Assembly (NCBI GenBank): GCA_009691725.1
Contig: SIAP01000001.1
Coordinates: 96,128 to 160,127 of the forward strand
Direction: 5' to 3'
DNA: 64,000 nt
From: Phycisphaerales bacterium
Lineage (GTDB): Bacteria; Planctomycetota; Phycisphaerae; Phycisphaerales; SM1A02
A model generated the notes under the pieces. The model worked only from the letters and a program-made list of their open reading frames with translations, searched no databases and was not told the DNA's origin. Numbering within the stretch: the first letter of the stretch is position 1; each line of letters opens with the position of its first letter. Below, piece by piece: positions 8,948-18,552 of this stretch. Made by a program: the position numbers and the translations under genes.

Positions 8948-10698
8948 AGCACATGCACTTGATTGCGGGTCTGCTGTCCATCACGATTCACACTGGAACG
9001 GCGTGGAGTCAGCAGCAATTGCCTGGAAAGGTCGACATCGCGTGGAACCGTTTTTATGACGACACCGAGGTCCTCCGCATCGCGCAGTCACTCGTCGCGG
9101 CCTACCCCAACCTTCTGACAATTGAAGAGATCGGAAAGTCCGCGCTTGGGAGACCTCTCATCGTGGTGACGCTCAACAACCCACACACTGGAGCCGCGAA
9201 CACCAAGCCCGCCATGTGGATCGATGGCAACATTCATGGAAATGAAATCCAGGCAACAGAAACCGTCTTGTATTCGATCGATTACCTCTGCCGCGCGTTT
9301 GGCAAAGTTGCGCCATTGACAGAGTTGATCGATCAGTCTGTCTTTTACTTTCTCCCAAGTGTCAATCCAGATGGTCGCGCGAATTGGTTTGCTGCGCAGA
9401 ACAACTCGCACTCGTCGCGCACTGGCATGCGCCCCACAGATGAAGATCGCGATGGCGCCCTCGATGAGGATGGACCAGAGGATCTCGATGGCGATGGGTC
9501 GATTGGTCAGATGTGGCGCAAAGATCCCCTTGGAACACATCGTCGAAACCTCCGTGATCCGCGCATTCTCGAAAGTGTCCCCACAGAGCCTCGCCCGGAC
9601 GGGACGATTGAGCACGGCGATTGGTCACACGCTGGAAGTGAAGGAATTGACAATGACGGAGATGGTCAGGTCAATGAGGATGGACCAGGTGGGTATGACA
9701 TGAATCGCAACTGGCCCAGCGACTGGCAGCCCGTCCATGTCGAAGGTGGCGCGGGCGACTATCCATTGTCCTACCCCGAAACAAGGTCAATCGCTCTGTG
9801 GATTCTCGCGCACCCCAACATTGCCGCCGGGCAGAGTTATCACAATGCAGGAGGGATGATCTTGCGCGGCCCCGGTGCGGACTATCGCGAGTCTGAGTAT
9901 CACGCAGGTGATCGCAACACCTACGACTCGATCGCCAGTGCTGGCGAGGAGATGCTCCCCTACTACAGATCGATGGTGATCTACAAGGATCTCTATACGG
10001 TGCATGGCGGATTTGTGAATTGGTTGGCAGAGTCACTTGGCATTATCTCGTTCACCAACGAACTCTGGTCTGACAAACGCATCCTGCAGAACGGCAACGA
10101 TCCATCGCCAGAAGAAATGACTCGATGGCGTGACCGTCTGCTCTTTGAACAGACGACGACAGAGTGGAAGGAACTCCCCCATCCCGAATTTACGACGGTG
10201 CTGGTCGGAGGTGGCAACAAGTGGTCAAGAAGAATCCCTCCACCATTCATGCTTGAAGAAGAGGCTCACCGCAACTTCGCATTTACGGCATTTCACGCGC
10301 AGCAGATGCCGCTTGTGCGCTTTCATTCCATCGCGATCGAACCCTGCGGCGAGGGTCTCTGGACGATCACCATCGACATCGCTAATGATCATCGGATTCC
10401 GACGCGCACAGTTCGAGCGAGTGACAAGCGCATCGGGATGGCAGATCGGTTAACCGTCAGCGGGGTTGATCTCACAGTGCTGTCGGGTGGTCCGATGCCG
10501 CAGCGGCTCGGGACCACTTTCGAACCTGTCCGATTCAATCCAGAATCGTTGATGATTGAGAGCGGTATCCCAGGACTCGGTCATCGCACCTTTCGATTCA
10601 TTGTGCAGGGCACTCCCCGCTCAAGTGCGACGATCAAGTTCAGCGGCGAGAAGTTCAAGACGATTGAAAAGACCATCACGCTTTCGCCAAAGCCGTGA
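8944..10698 (+). CDS. M14-family zinc carboxypeptidase
   Basis: Signal peptide; MWIDGNIHGNEIQATE (HxxE), PSVNPDGR, GGYDMNRNWPSDW, GQSYHNAGG, TNELW; Dx[DN]xDG inserts. Confidence 0.88.
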   Translation: MKHMHLIAGLLSITIHTGTAWSQQQLPGKVDIAWNRFYDDTEVLRIAQSLVAAYPNLLTIEEIGKSALGRPLIVVTLNNPHTGAANTKPAMWIDGNIHGNEIQATETVLYSIDYLCRAFGKVAPLTELIDQSVFYFLPSVNPDGRANWFAAQNNSHSSRTGMRPTDEDRDGALDEDGPEDLDGDGSIGQMWRKDPLGTHRRNLRDPRILESVPTEPRPDGTIEHGDWSHAGSEGIDNDGDGQVNEDGPGGYDMNRNWPSDWQPVHVEGGAGDYPLSYPETRSIALWILAHPNIAAGQSYHNAGGMILRGPGADYRESEYHAGDRNTYDSIASAGEEMLPYYRSMVIYKDLYTVHGGFVNWLAESLGIISFTNELWSDKRILQNGNDPSPEEMTRWRDRLLFEQTTTEWKELPHPEFTTVLVGGGNKWSRRIPPPFMLEEEAHRNFAFTAFHAQQMPLVRFHSIAIEPCGEGLWTITIDIANDHRIPTRTVRASDKRIGMADRLTVSGVDLTVLSGGPMPQRLGTTFEPVRFNPESLMIESGIPGLGHRTFRFIVQGTPRSSATIKFSGEKFKTIEKTITLSPKP

Positions 10699-11975
10699 GC
10701 GACGAGCCTGTCGACATCGCCATCGTCGGAGCCGGAGCAGCGGGGCTCTTCGCTGCGATATGGGCCGCACGCGAGGTCTCCGGGCTGAAAATCCTCGCCA
10801 TGGATGGCGCGCGAACACTTGGCGCAAAGATTCTTGTGGCGGGCGGAGGACGCTGCAACGTCACGCACTGCCAGGTTGGATCGAGCGACTACTGCGGGAG
10901 CGACCCCGAACTCGTCCAGCGGATTCTGCGCTGCTTCACTGTCGACTCCACGATTGCATTCTTTGAGGAGTGCGGCGTCACGCTCAAACAGGAAGACACG
11001 GGAAAACTCTTTCCAACGACTGATCGCGCACGGACGGTTCTCGACGCTCTGCTTGGTGAGGCGCGTCGGACTGGCGTTGAGCTGCTGCACCCGCAGCGCG
11101 TCGAACGCATCACTGCCAGCGGCGATGGATTCATCGTGGAGGGCGGCGAGAGATCAGTTCGCACGCACAAGATCATCGTCGCCACTGGCGGGATGAGCCT
11201 TCCCAAGTCTGGGTCGGACGGACAGGGACTCGCTATGGCGCAAACCCTTGGGCATTCCATCACACCGCGCATCGATCCTGCGCTCGTTCCACTGACACTC
11301 GCCCAAGGTCATTGGCTCACCGAACTGAGTGGCGTCGCGCTGTTTGCAGAAATCGTGGCATTCGCTCACGGCGGCGCAGTCGCACGGGACGGTCGAGGAA
11401 AGCCTGTGCCGCCTTTGCGCGGCGCCCTGCTCTGCACACACTTTGGCCTTTCGGGACCTGCTGCCCTCGATATCAGTCGCCACTGGCTGCAACTGCAGGC
11501 TGTCGATCCGACTGCAGGAATTCGCATCAACTGGCTTCCAGGAACGCGACCGCAGGAACTTGAACGCGAACTCGTGCGCACCAAGGGGCAGAGTGTCTTG
11601 GCGTTCTTTCGAACACGGATTCCAGATCGGTTTCTGCGCGCCGCGTGTGCGCAGATCGGAGTCGACCCTGTTGACGGGATTCAGCAATTGACGCGGCATC
11701 ATCGCGGTGCGCTCGTGCGTGCGATCACGGAGTGCGAGGTTGTTCCCACGGGGACGCGAGGATTCACCGCCGCGGAAACGACAGCGGGTGGAGTCCCGCT
11801 CAGTGAACTCAATCTTGATCGACTCGAGAGTCTCAGGTGTCCTGGGCTCTTTCTCTGCGGCGAGATGCTCGATGTCGACGCGCGTATCGGCGGATTCAGT
11901 TTTCAGTGGGCGTGGGCGAGCGGGTTCGTGGCCGGACGTGCCGCGGCACGCGCCGTTGCCGGCGTCACAAAGTGA
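10695..11975 (+). CDS. HI0933/YhiN-like FAD-dependent oxidoreductase
   Basis: IAIVGAGAAGLFAAIWAA, ILVAGGGRCNVTH, GGMSLPKSGSDGQG, CGEMLDVDARIGGFSFQWAWASG. Confidence 0.9.
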   Translation: MSDEPVDIAIVGAGAAGLFAAIWAAREVSGLKILAMDGARTLGAKILVAGGGRCNVTHCQVGSSDYCGSDPELVQRILRCFTVDSTIAFFEECGVTLKQEDTGKLFPTTDRARTVLDALLGEARRTGVELLHPQRVERITASGDGFIVEGGERSVRTHKIIVATGGMSLPKSGSDGQGLAMAQTLGHSITPRIDPALVPLTLAQGHWLTELSGVALFAEIVAFAHGGAVARDGRGKPVPPLRGALLCTHFGLSGPAALDISRHWLQLQAVDPTAGIRINWLPGTRPQELERELVRTKGQSVLAFFRTRIPDRFLRAACAQIGVDPVDGIQQLTRHHRGALVRAITECEVVPTGTRGFTAAETTAGGVPLSELNLDRLESLRCPGLFLCGEMLDVDARIGGFSFQWAWASGFVAGRAAARAVAGVTK

Positions 11976-12423
11976 TTTCGGCGCGCATCATCGCTCCAAC
12001 TCGCGCCACTGTCTCCTTCACCTGCGTGGGCGCCGCGCTTTCGCGCACGCCACTGGCGACGGCTCGATACCAATCTGCGATCTCCCATGCAGCGGTGCCC
12101 TCCTGTGATGGGTCTCGCGGAATCAGGTGCGCATGCAGATGTGGCGCACCCTCGCCGAACATCACGACATAGACGCGGGGAATGGACAGCACACTGCGAA
12201 TCGATCTCATGGAAGCTCTCAGAACGTGGCCGAACTCCTTCGATTCCGTGACATCCAAGTCTGCGACGCTTGCCACATGCCGCTTTGCATCGAGCAGAAA
12301 CCACCCATTGAGCGGCGCAGGATGCGGATGGTGACGCAGCAACCATCGTTCGTTCTCCCATGCGAAATCCTGCCGTGATGCGTTGCTCTGCTGAATTGTG
12401 CAGACGCCGCACGGTTCTGTCAC
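11965..12423 (-). CDS. HIT family protein
   Basis: VYVVMFGEGAPHLHAHLIPR (HxHxH-like). Confidence 0.8.
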   Translation of the reverse strand: MTEPCGVCTIQQSNASRQDFAWENERWLLRHHPHPAPLNGWFLLDAKRHVASVADLDVTESKEFGHVLRASMRSIRSVLSIPRVYVVMFGEGAPHLHAHLIPRDPSQEGTAAWEIADWYRAVASGVRESAAPTQVKETVARVGAMMRAEITL

Positions 12424-12704
12424 TTGATTCCCTTGGGACCGCCCTCGCTCACATATTTTTCTTGGAGAGCAGATTCCAAGTCAACATCGCAGATGTTGGC
12501 CAGCGTGCAAAGCCACGCCATGCAGTCTGCGAACTCTTCCCGCAAGTTGACAGGATCCCCCTCGCCTCGTTCGAACTTCCCGATCGCATGTGCGAGTTCT
12601 CCAAATTCCTCGGCGAACCACACGAAAGTCTTGGAGGCGCCCCGCGCCCGGTCGGTCGCGTCATAGCGCGCACGGATCATGGTTTGGAATTCGGAAACCT
12701 GCAT
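12420..12704 (-). CDS. MazG-like nucleotide pyrophosphohydrolase
   Basis: FVWFAEEFGELAHAIGKF..REEFADCMAWLCTLANICDVDLESAL. Confidence 0.75.
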   Translation of the reverse strand: MQVSEFQTMIRARYDATDRARGASKTFVWFAEEFGELAHAIGKFERGEGDPVNLREEFADCMAWLCTLANICDVDLESALQEKYVSEGGPKGIK

Positions 12705-12710
12705 CCAAAC

Positions 12711-12716
12711 AGATTA
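12711..12716 (-). promoter_or_regulatory. Candidate leaderless -10 TAATCT for mazG-like/HIT operon
   Basis: Ends 7 nt before ATG 12704. Confidence 0.5.
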
Positions 12717-12759
12717 GGCGATGGCGATGAAAGTGCTCACGCACCGACGAGGCAGCCAT

Positions 12760-14421
12760 CTAGTTGCAAGCGCAACTGCCCCAGTGGGCCAAAATGTAGA
12801 TCAAGTCTTTGGCGTCAACAAACAAGTCTCCATTGATATCGGCGACTTGGCTCCCGCTCGCGCCCCAGCTGGTCAGCAGAAGGATCACGTCGGCAGCATC
12901 GATGACAGTGTCACCATTCAGATCGGGTGGGCATTCAGTGGAGTCGATGTTGAAGGAATAGACATTGCCTTGGGCAAGCATCTGATTGGAGGCACGTGGA
13001 GCGCCGACAAGGACGGTATCTGGCGCAACGGCGATGCTTGCACCGAAATTCGCGTCGGCAACATTGGCGTTTGCGAAAGGAACAAATCGAGTTCGCTCCG
13101 TCCACGCGCCACAGATTCCAGGTTCTCGACCAAAGACCCAGGCACTTCCACGATTCGCTACAGCGATCGGTGAAGTGACCTCGACCCCTGCCGCGCCGAT
13201 CACAGCAAGATCTGCAACCAGTGCGACTGACGCACCGAATCGATCGCCGAGTTGCCCGATTGTCGCCGTCAGATGGCCCTTCAACTCGAATGTGCCGGTG
13301 GACGACTCGAGTTCAAAGATGGTTGCGGACCCAGCCGAATCAGTTGCGCTCGGAGCGCCAATGATCACTCCCCATGGGGACGCGCCAATGGAAGACCCAA
13401 AGAGTTCATCAATGACTGGCGCTCCTCCAACGAGCCGTTGGACGAGACACCACTCGCCCCACGAAGGATTCGTCGCAAGAATGGTCGGTGCTGGGTTGTC
13501 TAGTGTGTTGCGGCGAAAGACGAACGCTGTCCCCTGTTTCGATACTGACACCGTCTGTCGCTTCGCACCCACAATCAAAAAGTCGCCTGACAATTCAACG
13601 GCTGTTCCAAAGATTCCCGACGCGGCGAGTTGCGGGTTCTCGCTACCAATAGTTGGTGGAACGATGAATGCCGTCTGCACCCATCGACCTGTGCTTGGGC
13701 TCCAATCGAAAAGAGTCACCGACCCGGCATCAATCCGTGTGCCATCGTCATCCGTTGGGGCACCGACCGCGATCGTGGCATGATTCTGTCCAGAGACCAA
13801 GCGTTCCTGAATGGCGACAGCAGAACCGAACAAGTCGATGGACTTGGGCGCTTGGTGCGAAAGTTCGTAGGGAATCGGAGACCACCCAGTTCCGCTGCGT
13901 TTCCACACGCAGGCGAGCCCCGCCTGCAATTGAATCGGCGGAGTTCCTCCCGTCGTGATCTCTCTTCCGGGGACACCCGCAACAATCCAACCGTTCGATG
14001 CTGCAACCGATGCTCCGGTGTTGTCGTTGGCAACACCCGTCGGAAGAGTCAGGTTGTTTTGCCACTGGAAAATGCCGCTCCCAAAATACTTGTACACATG
14101 CACGATTCCCTGCGCCGCAGCAACCGTGCCACCCGAGGGCACATTCCATCCCGGCGCGCCAACCGCACACACATCTGAAGTCACCGCGATAGAGATGCCA
14201 AATGAGTCCGCGGAGGATCCACCCACTGGTGCGTCCAGTTGATCGAGTGGGGAAGAAGATGCTTGCCCCAGCGCTGTTGAATGTGCCGCAACTGCGAACA
14301 CTCCCGCTGTCACAGCCACAGCGAAGCGACCACGCCCACGACAAACACCACGCATGAACTGCAACATTTGGTGGTGCAGCCTTTGTGATCGATGCCACGA
14401 GATCATGTGTGCAAACATCAT
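12760..14421 (-). CDS. Secreted FG-GAP repeat protein with dockerin-like C-terminus
   Basis: Repeated FGxSIAV/VGAP motifs; C-term ECPPDLNGDTVIDAADVILLLTSWG..VADINGDLFVDAKDLIYILAHWG; start at 14421 preceded by GGAGAGG (ORF-track start overlaps the tRNA). Confidence 0.8.
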   Translation of the reverse strand: MMFAHMISWHRSQRLHHQMLQFMRGVCRGRGRFAVAVTAGVFAVAAHSTALGQASSSPLDQLDAPVGGSSADSFGISIAVTSDVCAVGAPGWNVPSGGTVAAAQGIVHVYKYFGSGIFQWQNNLTLPTGVANDNTGASVAASNGWIVAGVPGREITTGGTPPIQLQAGLACVWKRSGTGWSPIPYELSHQAPKSIDLFGSAVAIQERLVSGQNHATIAVGAPTDDDGTRIDAGSVTLFDWSPSTGRWVQTAFIVPPTIGSENPQLAASGIFGTAVELSGDFLIVGAKRQTVSVSKQGTAFVFRRNTLDNPAPTILATNPSWGEWCLVQRLVGGAPVIDELFGSSIGASPWGVIIGAPSATDSAGSATIFELESSTGTFELKGHLTATIGQLGDRFGASVALVADLAVIGAAGVEVTSPIAVANRGSAWVFGREPGICGAWTERTRFVPFANANVADANFGASIAVAPDTVLVGAPRASNQMLAQGNVYSFNIDSTECPPDLNGDTVIDAADVILLLTSWGASGSQVADINGDLFVDAKDLIYILAHWGSCACN

Positions 14422-14538
14422 TCTGGATATACCTCTCCCGAAATATACGAATAGAAATGGAAAGAAGCGAAAAGACTTTCGCCCAATCCCCAGAAATCCA
14501 CTTCTCACCGATGCCTCGCCCTTGCAACACAACAAAAG

Positions 14539-14612
14539 CGTCCTCGGTGCGGGTCGAACGCACAACCTTTGCCTTCGGAGGGCAACGCTCTATCCAATTG
14601 AGCTACGAGGAC
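14539..14612 (-). tRNA. tRNA-Arg (anticodon CCG)
   Basis: GTCCTCG TA GCTC AATTGGAT AGAGC G TTGCC CTCCGAA GGCAA AGGTT GTGCG TTCGACC CGCAC CGAGGAC G; 7-bp acceptor pairs; CCA not encoded. Confidence 0.95.
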
Positions 14613-14622
14613 CGAATGAGCC

Positions 14623-14628
14623 ATTCTA
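14623..14628 (-). promoter_or_regulatory. Candidate -10 TAGAAT for tRNA-Arg
   Basis: Ends 11 nt upstream of mature tRNA 5' end. Confidence 0.45.
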
Positions 14629-14670
14629 ACCAGTGACCATCCGAGTCTCGTTCGCTAGCCTCGGGAACGC

Positions 14671-15918
14671 ATGAACCCGCAGAGAGTCCACGGCAAGGCC
14701 AACCACGCAACGCGCGCCATCCACGGCATCACCTTTTTGAACTCGTTGGCGACTGGAGTTCTTTGGAATGGGCTGGGGTTCATCACCGCCCGCGAGTTTC
14801 ATTACTCGGCGCTTGAGACCTGCCTGCTTTTCGTCGCAACGGGTGCTGTCTATGCACTCGCAGCGTTTCTATGCGGACGCGTTCTTCGACGATTCGAAGG
14901 AAGAGTGAGCCCACGAAAGATGCTCTATTTACTCTTCGTCGTGCAGACCATGGTTGCGCCACTCGCCGCAATCGAGTCCAGCAGCGTCGGCATCATCATC
15001 GTGGCAATCGTGGTCAGCATCACTGGCGCCTGCCTCTGGCCAATCGTCGAGTCCTATGTCGCCGCCGGCCGCTCGGCGCAAGACACTCGGCGCGCGATCG
15101 GTCTCTGGTGCCTCGTCTGGATGCCATCGGTCGCGCTCGCCCTAGTGTTCATGGCCCCACTGCAGCGAGACGATGGTTGGCTCACTCCGCGCATGGCACT
15201 CTTCGCGATCGCTCCCGTGAGCCTGCTCTCGATTGTGTGCCTGCGATTTCTGCCAACTCGACCCGCGCACCACTTTGTCGCCGCCGAGGCCGCCCCGGCC
15301 GTGTATGTCGCTCAACTGCAATGCGTTCGCATACTCCTGCCGGCGTCGTATGTACTCGTTGGCGCACTGAGCCCGCTCATGCCGTACCTGCTCGGGCGTC
15401 TGGCGCTTGATGCCACGAGTGAGACTCCCCTTGCCGCAGTCTGGTTGAGTGCCCGAGTCGTCGTCGTTGCATTGATGGCATCGCTTCCATTCTGGCATGG
15501 TCGATGGTCGACGCTTCTGCTCGGTTCGGCGCTCCTCATCGTGGGATTCACACTCGTTGTGACGCTGCCCACGCTGGCGACCTGCATCATCGGGTTGATC
15601 GCCTTTGGATTGGGTCACGGCATGATTTATTACGCAGCGCTCTACTACGCACTCCGTGTTGGGAGCGCGCAAGTCGATGCTGGTGGAATTCACGAGGCAC
15701 TGATTGGGCTGGGATATGTGATTGGTCCTGCAGCCGCACTGACTGGATCGCTTCTCGGCGGAGGTGGATGGACGGTTGCGGTGATGTGCGGTCTGATGGC
15801 AATCGCTTCGATTCCCGCAATGCGCCCGTGGTGGAAACTACGGCGCGCCTCTGCCAAGTTCGAATTGCAAGGCACCATCGATGGTGGGATAGTTGAAACG
15901 AAAACCACTTCGCAGTAG
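14671..15918 (+). CDS. MFS transporter
   Basis: About 12 hydrophobic segments, FLNSLATGVLWNGLGFITAREFHYSALETCLL. Confidence 0.8.
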   Translation: MNPQRVHGKANHATRAIHGITFLNSLATGVLWNGLGFITAREFHYSALETCLLFVATGAVYALAAFLCGRVLRRFEGRVSPRKMLYLLFVVQTMVAPLAAIESSSVGIIIVAIVVSITGACLWPIVESYVAAGRSAQDTRRAIGLWCLVWMPSVALALVFMAPLQRDDGWLTPRMALFAIAPVSLLSIVCLRFLPTRPAHHFVAAEAAPAVYVAQLQCVRILLPASYVLVGALSPLMPYLLGRLALDATSETPLAAVWLSARVVVVALMASLPFWHGRWSTLLLGSALLIVGFTLVVTLPTLATCIIGLIAFGLGHGMIYYAALYYALRVGSAQVDAGGIHEALIGLGYVIGPAAALTGSLLGGGGWTVAVMCGLMAIASIPAMRPWWKLRRASAKFELQGTIDGGIVETKTTSQ

Positions 15919-16821
15919 TACGGCAGGCTCGACGAATTGCCCTTGGAGCAACAGCTCGCTGCCCATCTCGCCAAAGATCAACCGCACGAGCGGCGCTGGA
16001 AACGGCGCAACGGATGGTCGACGCAAGACGCGCGCCAGTGCGCGGGCGAACTCCCTTTGTGAGAGCGCTCCCGGAGCGACTGCATTCACTGGTCCTCGAA
16101 TCGAATCCCTCTCGATGACAAACTGAATCGCCGCGGTCAAATCGTCGAGATGAATCCAGCTCATACCTTGGCGGCCACTCCCAACGGGCCCCCCTGCACA
16201 CAGCAGAAACGGCAGACGCAGTCGTGCGATAACACCACCGTGCGCGCTCACCACGACCCCGATCCGCATTCGCACAGTTCGGATCCCTCCCTGCTCCACG
16301 GGGACGAGCGCGGCTTCCCACTCTTTTGTGACCGCTGCCAGAAACCCGCTCCCAGGTCCGGCGGATTCATCCACCTTCGGCGGCTGGCGATCGCCGTAGT
16401 ACCCGACGCCCGATGCACACACGAATACAGCGGGTGGTTTTGCCAGGCGTGCGATCACCTCGCAAAGACACCGCGTTCCAACAGCGCGGCTCTCCATGAT
16501 CGCCCGCTTTCGCTGCGGAGTCCAACGACCACTTGCTATGTTTTCGCCGGCGAGATGCACGACGGCATCGATGCCCTCAAGAGATGCTGCGTCCCACGAT
16601 CCCATCGGATTCCAGCGCACCTGGTCACGCGATGGTGACGACTCCCCGCGCACGAGTTGGCGGACGAGTTGAATGACTCGGTGACCGCCGCCGCGCAGAG
16701 ATTCGCAGAGGGCAGAACCAACCGTCCCCGTCGATCCGGTGACCGCGATGACTCGGCGCGACCGATCGCCCTGCGCTTCATTCCCAATCACGTCTGGCTG
16801 AGTGATGTTGCGTTGGTTCAC
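15838..16821 (-). CDS. TIGR01777-type NAD-dependent epimerase/dehydratase
   Basis: VIAVTGSTGTVGSALCESL, VVHLAGENIASGRWTPQRKRAIMESR, GVGYYGDR, GPVNAVAPGALSQREFARALARVL; GTG start at 16821 proposed. Confidence 0.88.
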   Translation of the reverse strand: MNQRNITQPDVIGNEAQGDRSRRVIAVTGSTGTVGSALCESLRGGGHRVIQLVRQLVRGESSPSRDQVRWNPMGSWDAASLEGIDAVVHLAGENIASGRWTPQRKRAIMESRAVGTRCLCEVIARLAKPPAVFVCASGVGYYGDRQPPKVDESAGPGSGFLAAVTKEWEAALVPVEQGGIRTVRMRIGVVVSAHGGVIARLRLPFLLCAGGPVGSGRQGMSWIHLDDLTAAIQFVIERDSIRGPVNAVAPGALSQREFARALARVLRRPSVAPFPAPLVRLIFGEMGSELLLQGQFVEPAVLLRSGFRFNYPTIDGALQFELGRGAP

Positions 16822-16827
16822 TCTCAC

Positions 16828-16834
16828 TAGACTA
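16828..16834. promoter_or_regulatory. Candidate bidirectional -10 element TAGACTA for gmhA-like (+) and epimerase (-)
   Basis: TAGACT ends 7 nt before ATG 16840; opposite-strand TAGTCT ends 8 nt before GTG 16821. Confidence 0.55.
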
Positions 16835-16839
16835 TGGTG

Positions 16840-17430
16840 ATGCCATCGTTCGCACGGACTGCGCAAGAGAGCTTTCGATTTCGACTCCAACAGGCTGAGC
16901 GCGCGCTCGCCGCGCTTGCGGGATTTCAAGGCGGAATTGAGACAATCATTCAGAGCACCCGCGATACGCTCGCCAATGGCAAGATGGTTCTCACCTGTGG
17001 AAACGGGGGCAGCGCGGCCGAAGCGCTGCACTTGAGCGAAGAGCTCATCGGACGCTACAGATCGAATCGACCGCCATTCAAGTCGATCTGCTTGACCGCC
17101 GATCCAACCGCACTCACCTGCATCGCCAACGACTTTGGATTCGAGCGGGTTTTCGCCAGACAACTTGAGGGTCTCGCTTCGAGGGGCGATCAACTGATCG
17201 TCTTCTCGACTTCTGGAGCGAGCGCCAACATTCTTCGCGCTCTCGAATCGGCGCGTGCGCTGGGAGTTCGCACAGTTGGCTTGCTTGGCGGCGATGGCGG
17301 CGACGCGCTGTCACTCTGCGACCACGCGATTGTCATTTCGGGCGTGGATGGTGCTGCAGTTCAGGAGATTCATCAGATGATCGTGCATATTCTTTGCGAG
17401 AGTCTCGAACCCGCCACCGCCCACACATGA
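16840..17430 (+). CDS. gmhA: SIS-domain sugar isomerase (GmhA-like)
   Basis: LTCGNGGSAAEALHLSEELIGRY, IVFSTSGASANILRALESARALGVRTVGLLGGDGG. Confidence 0.85.
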   Translation: MPSFARTAQESFRFRLQQAERALAALAGFQGGIETIIQSTRDTLANGKMVLTCGNGGSAAEALHLSEELIGRYRSNRPPFKSICLTADPTALTCIANDFGFERVFARQLEGLASRGDQLIVFSTSGASANILRALESARALGVRTVGLLGGDGGDALSLCDHAIVISGVDGAAVQEIHQMIVHILCESLEPATAHT

Positions 17431-18542
17431 GCAGAAGCCGCCTGTACTACATCGTTTGCAGACTTGTCATCCCGTTGTGGCTATTGGCGGGTGCGCTGTT
17501 CAAGCTGATGGAGCTCAATCCCAAGTTGCTGCCGCCTTCCATCTTTGCGGTCGTCCAGTTCTTCGATGGCGCGTTTGGAATCAGCGGCGTCCCGTGGCTC
17601 GACTTGGCGATCCGCATCATCGTCGGCACGGAGATTGCGCTCGTCGCAGTGATGCTCACGATGCCACGGCTGGCGCGACCAGTGGCCATCGCAACCATGA
17701 GTCTCTTCTGTCTCATCCTGCTGTGGATCATCATCCCAGCGTTCGCCGAGAAGGGATGGAGCGGAGCATGGAAGGGATCCTGCGGATGCTTTGGCGATGC
17801 AGGACCGAATCCGATCATCATGCTGATGATGGACGCGACGCTGTTGACGCTTGCAGTGATTTCCAAACGACGTGTGCTCGGCTCGCCCGCTCCAACAACG
17901 ACCTTCGGTCTGCCAAGCGCGATCACCTTGACTCTCGCGGGCGCAATCGTGGCGTACGCGGTGCCCGCGCGAGCGAAGATCGTGATACCGATTGTTCCCA
18001 TCGAACCGATCGTCGACCCCGTCGTTCCTCCGATCGATGACCCCATCCCGACGACGAATGGGAACGACCCTCTCAAGCCAACACCGCCGCCAGTCGTCAC
18101 TCCTCCAAAGATCGCCGCGTGGACTGGCATGCCTGCGACGGCGGCGCCTTACTACATTCCGGTTTTCTCCACGTGGTTGGGAACTCGTTTCGATGGACAA
18201 GAGATTGCGCGACTCATGACTGTTGCGCCGCCAGCGGCGATCAACAGCGGGACCTGGTTCGTCATGTTCTACCGAGAAGATTGCGACCACTGCCACGAAC
18301 TTCTTCAAGCCCACTTCTCTGGTCATCTCGATGTTCCCACGCTCACCATCGCCATTCCAGATACCGATCCGGCCGCATCGCTGGAGATGCCCTGCGGCGA
18401 GTGCGAGGTGCGAACACTGCTCAAGGGTCCCGAGTATGTGCTCACCACGCCGGTTCTCATGCGGGTCGTCAATGGTGTGATCACTTCGATCGCTCCTGAT
18501 TCGGAAGATCGCGCCGCGATTGAGCGCTGTCTCACTCCTTGA
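17427..18542 (+). CDS. MauE/DoxX-like membrane protein with C-terminal thioredoxin-like domain
   Basis: TM segments with GSCGCFGDAG; Pro-rich linker; MFYREDCDHCHELL and second CGEC. Confidence 0.65.
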   Translation: MSRSRLYYIVCRLVIPLWLLAGALFKLMELNPKLLPPSIFAVVQFFDGAFGISGVPWLDLAIRIIVGTEIALVAVMLTMPRLARPVAIATMSLFCLILLWIIIPAFAEKGWSGAWKGSCGCFGDAGPNPIIMLMMDATLLTLAVISKRRVLGSPAPTTTFGLPSAITLTLAGAIVAYAVPARAKIVIPIVPIEPIVDPVVPPIDDPIPTTNGNDPLKPTPPPVVTPPKIAAWTGMPATAAPYYIPVFSTWLGTRFDGQEIARLMTVAPPAAINSGTWFVMFYREDCDHCHELLQAHFSGHLDVPTLTIAIPDTDPAASLEMPCGECEVRTLLKGPEYVLTTPVLMRVVNGVITSIAPDSEDRAAIERCLTP

Positions 18543-18552
18543 AAGCACCACC

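Noticed and set aside
14422-14565. ORF-track start of the FG-GAP/dockerin protein at 14565
   Set aside because: It would overlap the tRNA-Arg 3' end (14539-14565); 14421 with upstream GGAGAGG is more plausible
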